DNA from: Mesorhizobium sp. M7A.F.Ca.US.008.03.1.1
GTDB lineage: Bacteria > Pseudomonadota > Alphaproteobacteria > Rhizobiales > Rhizobiaceae
NCBI RefSeq assembly: GCF_003997495.1
Contig: NZ_RZRU01000016.1
Span: 1-64,000, forward strand
Reading direction: 5' to 3'
DNA length: 64,000 bases
The notes under the pieces are model-generated. The model did no database searches. It was given only the letters and a program-made list of their open reading frames with translations, and had not been told where the DNA came from. The position numbers and the translations under genes were made by a program. Below, piece by piece: positions 63,661 through 64,000 of the stretch. The first letter of the stretch is position 1. The number at the start of each line of letters is the position of its first letter.

Positions 63661-64000
63661 TCAGTGCTCGGCCAGCCAGGCGTCGAGCCGGTCCTGTTCG
63701 CGGCGCAGTGCGTCGATGTTGATCAGGCCACGCGCCATGGCGAGATAGATCGCCCGCGTCCGTGAGTTGAACACCGAAGCATCGCTGGCGCCGTCCTCCG
63801 CCGGCACGATGCCGAGCTTGTCGTAGCAATGCTTGATGCGGCTCTGCGCGCCACGGATCGACAGGCCGCGCCGCGCCGCGATCGCCCGGTCGGTCAGGCC
63901 GAGCGCGATGTCGATCAGGCTCTCATATTCGCCGTCGGTGATGCCCTCGAACTTGTCCTGCACGCGGTGCTGGATGCCGCGGATCTCGCGGTCGATGATG
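63661..64000 (-). CDS. C-terminal part of a LuxR-type regulator (runs off the window)
   Basis: The frame continues upstream of a GTG at 63963 to the window end (IIDREIRGIQHRVQDKFEGI), so the visible 113 residues are only the C-terminal part. The HTH is LTDRAIAARRGLSIRGAQSR with IKHCYDKLGI, a GerE/NarL-type recognition helix, followed by SRTRAIYLAMARGLI. The N-terminal part (receiver or sensor domain) lies outside. Confidence 0.8.
   Translation of the reverse strand, partial: IIDREIRGIQHRVQDKFEGITDGEYESLIDIALGLTDRAIAARRGLSIRGAQSRIKHCYDKLGIVPAEDGASDASVFNSRTRAIYLAMARGLINIDALRREQDRLDAWLAEH

Overview
The window is GC-rich, densely coded DNA from an alphaproteobacterium, most likely Rhizobiales and close to Mesorhizobium. 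Support comes from the family mix (DUF861 cupins, TolB-like cyclase/TPR proteins, polyamine- and ribose-type ABC importers, a NodS/NodB-like fusion), many 4-base ATGA overlaps, TTG/GTG starts, and several scattered palindromic repeats of the kind common in Mesorhizobium intergenic DNA. The assignment rests on recognition only. I saw no tRNA, rRNA, CRISPR or intact transposase.

Layout. 1-2,900: edge of a minus-strand gene, three tandem small cupins (the middle one frameshifted) and an aldehyde dehydrogenase. 3.0-4.6 kb: a secreted Gly/Asn-rich protein and a decayed reading frame. 4.7-16.4 kb: surface-polysaccharide-type genes (two MurG-like glycosyltransferases, two GT4 glycosyltransferases, a methyltransferase, a deacetylase-like protein), with an ABC exporter-like protein whose ATPase residues are lost, a cyclic-nucleotide-binding protein, a metallo-beta-lactamase-fold hydrolase and a DUF3095 protein. 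16.5-17.0 kb: relic of a UDP-sugar dehydrogenase. 17.3-25.4 kb: a class III cyclase, a complete peptide-type ABC importer and a small methyltransferase. 25.5-36.3 kb: four more class III cyclase proteins of different architecture, with a GNAT protein, an unrecognised 459-residue protein and a peroxiredoxin-like protein between them.

35.3-40.2 kb, minus strand: a compact four-gene operon encoding a coiled-coil protein, a single-pass membrane protein (predicted cytosolic GTPase-regulator-like domain, three exact 136-residue periplasmic repeats, OmpA-like peptidoglycan-binding domain), a Ras-like small GTPase, and an adenylate cyclase with all catalytic residues. This is the best candidate for an undescribed system: a bacterial small-GTPase/adenylate-cyclase pathway tied to the cell wall.

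41.1-48.3 kb: a three-domain glycosyltransferase/methyltransferase/deacetylase fusion, a single-domain RelA/SpoT alarmone synthetase and an MscS-type channel. 48.8-54.5 kb: a polyamine-type ABC importer with a dehydrogenase and a divergent LuxR-type regulator. 54.5-56.6 kb: a fused beta-oxidation enzyme. 56.9-62.4 kb: a ribose-type sugar ABC importer with an SMP-30/gluconolactonase-like enzyme. The window ends with a YihY/BrkB membrane protein and a partial LuxR-type regulator.

Taken together, the middle 34 kb is a signalling-rich accessory region. It holds five cyclases, one cyclase-like DUF3095 protein, one cNMP receptor-like protein, one alarmone synthetase and one small GTPase, mixed with envelope-glycan genes. 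Both ends carry ordinary catabolic and transport operons.
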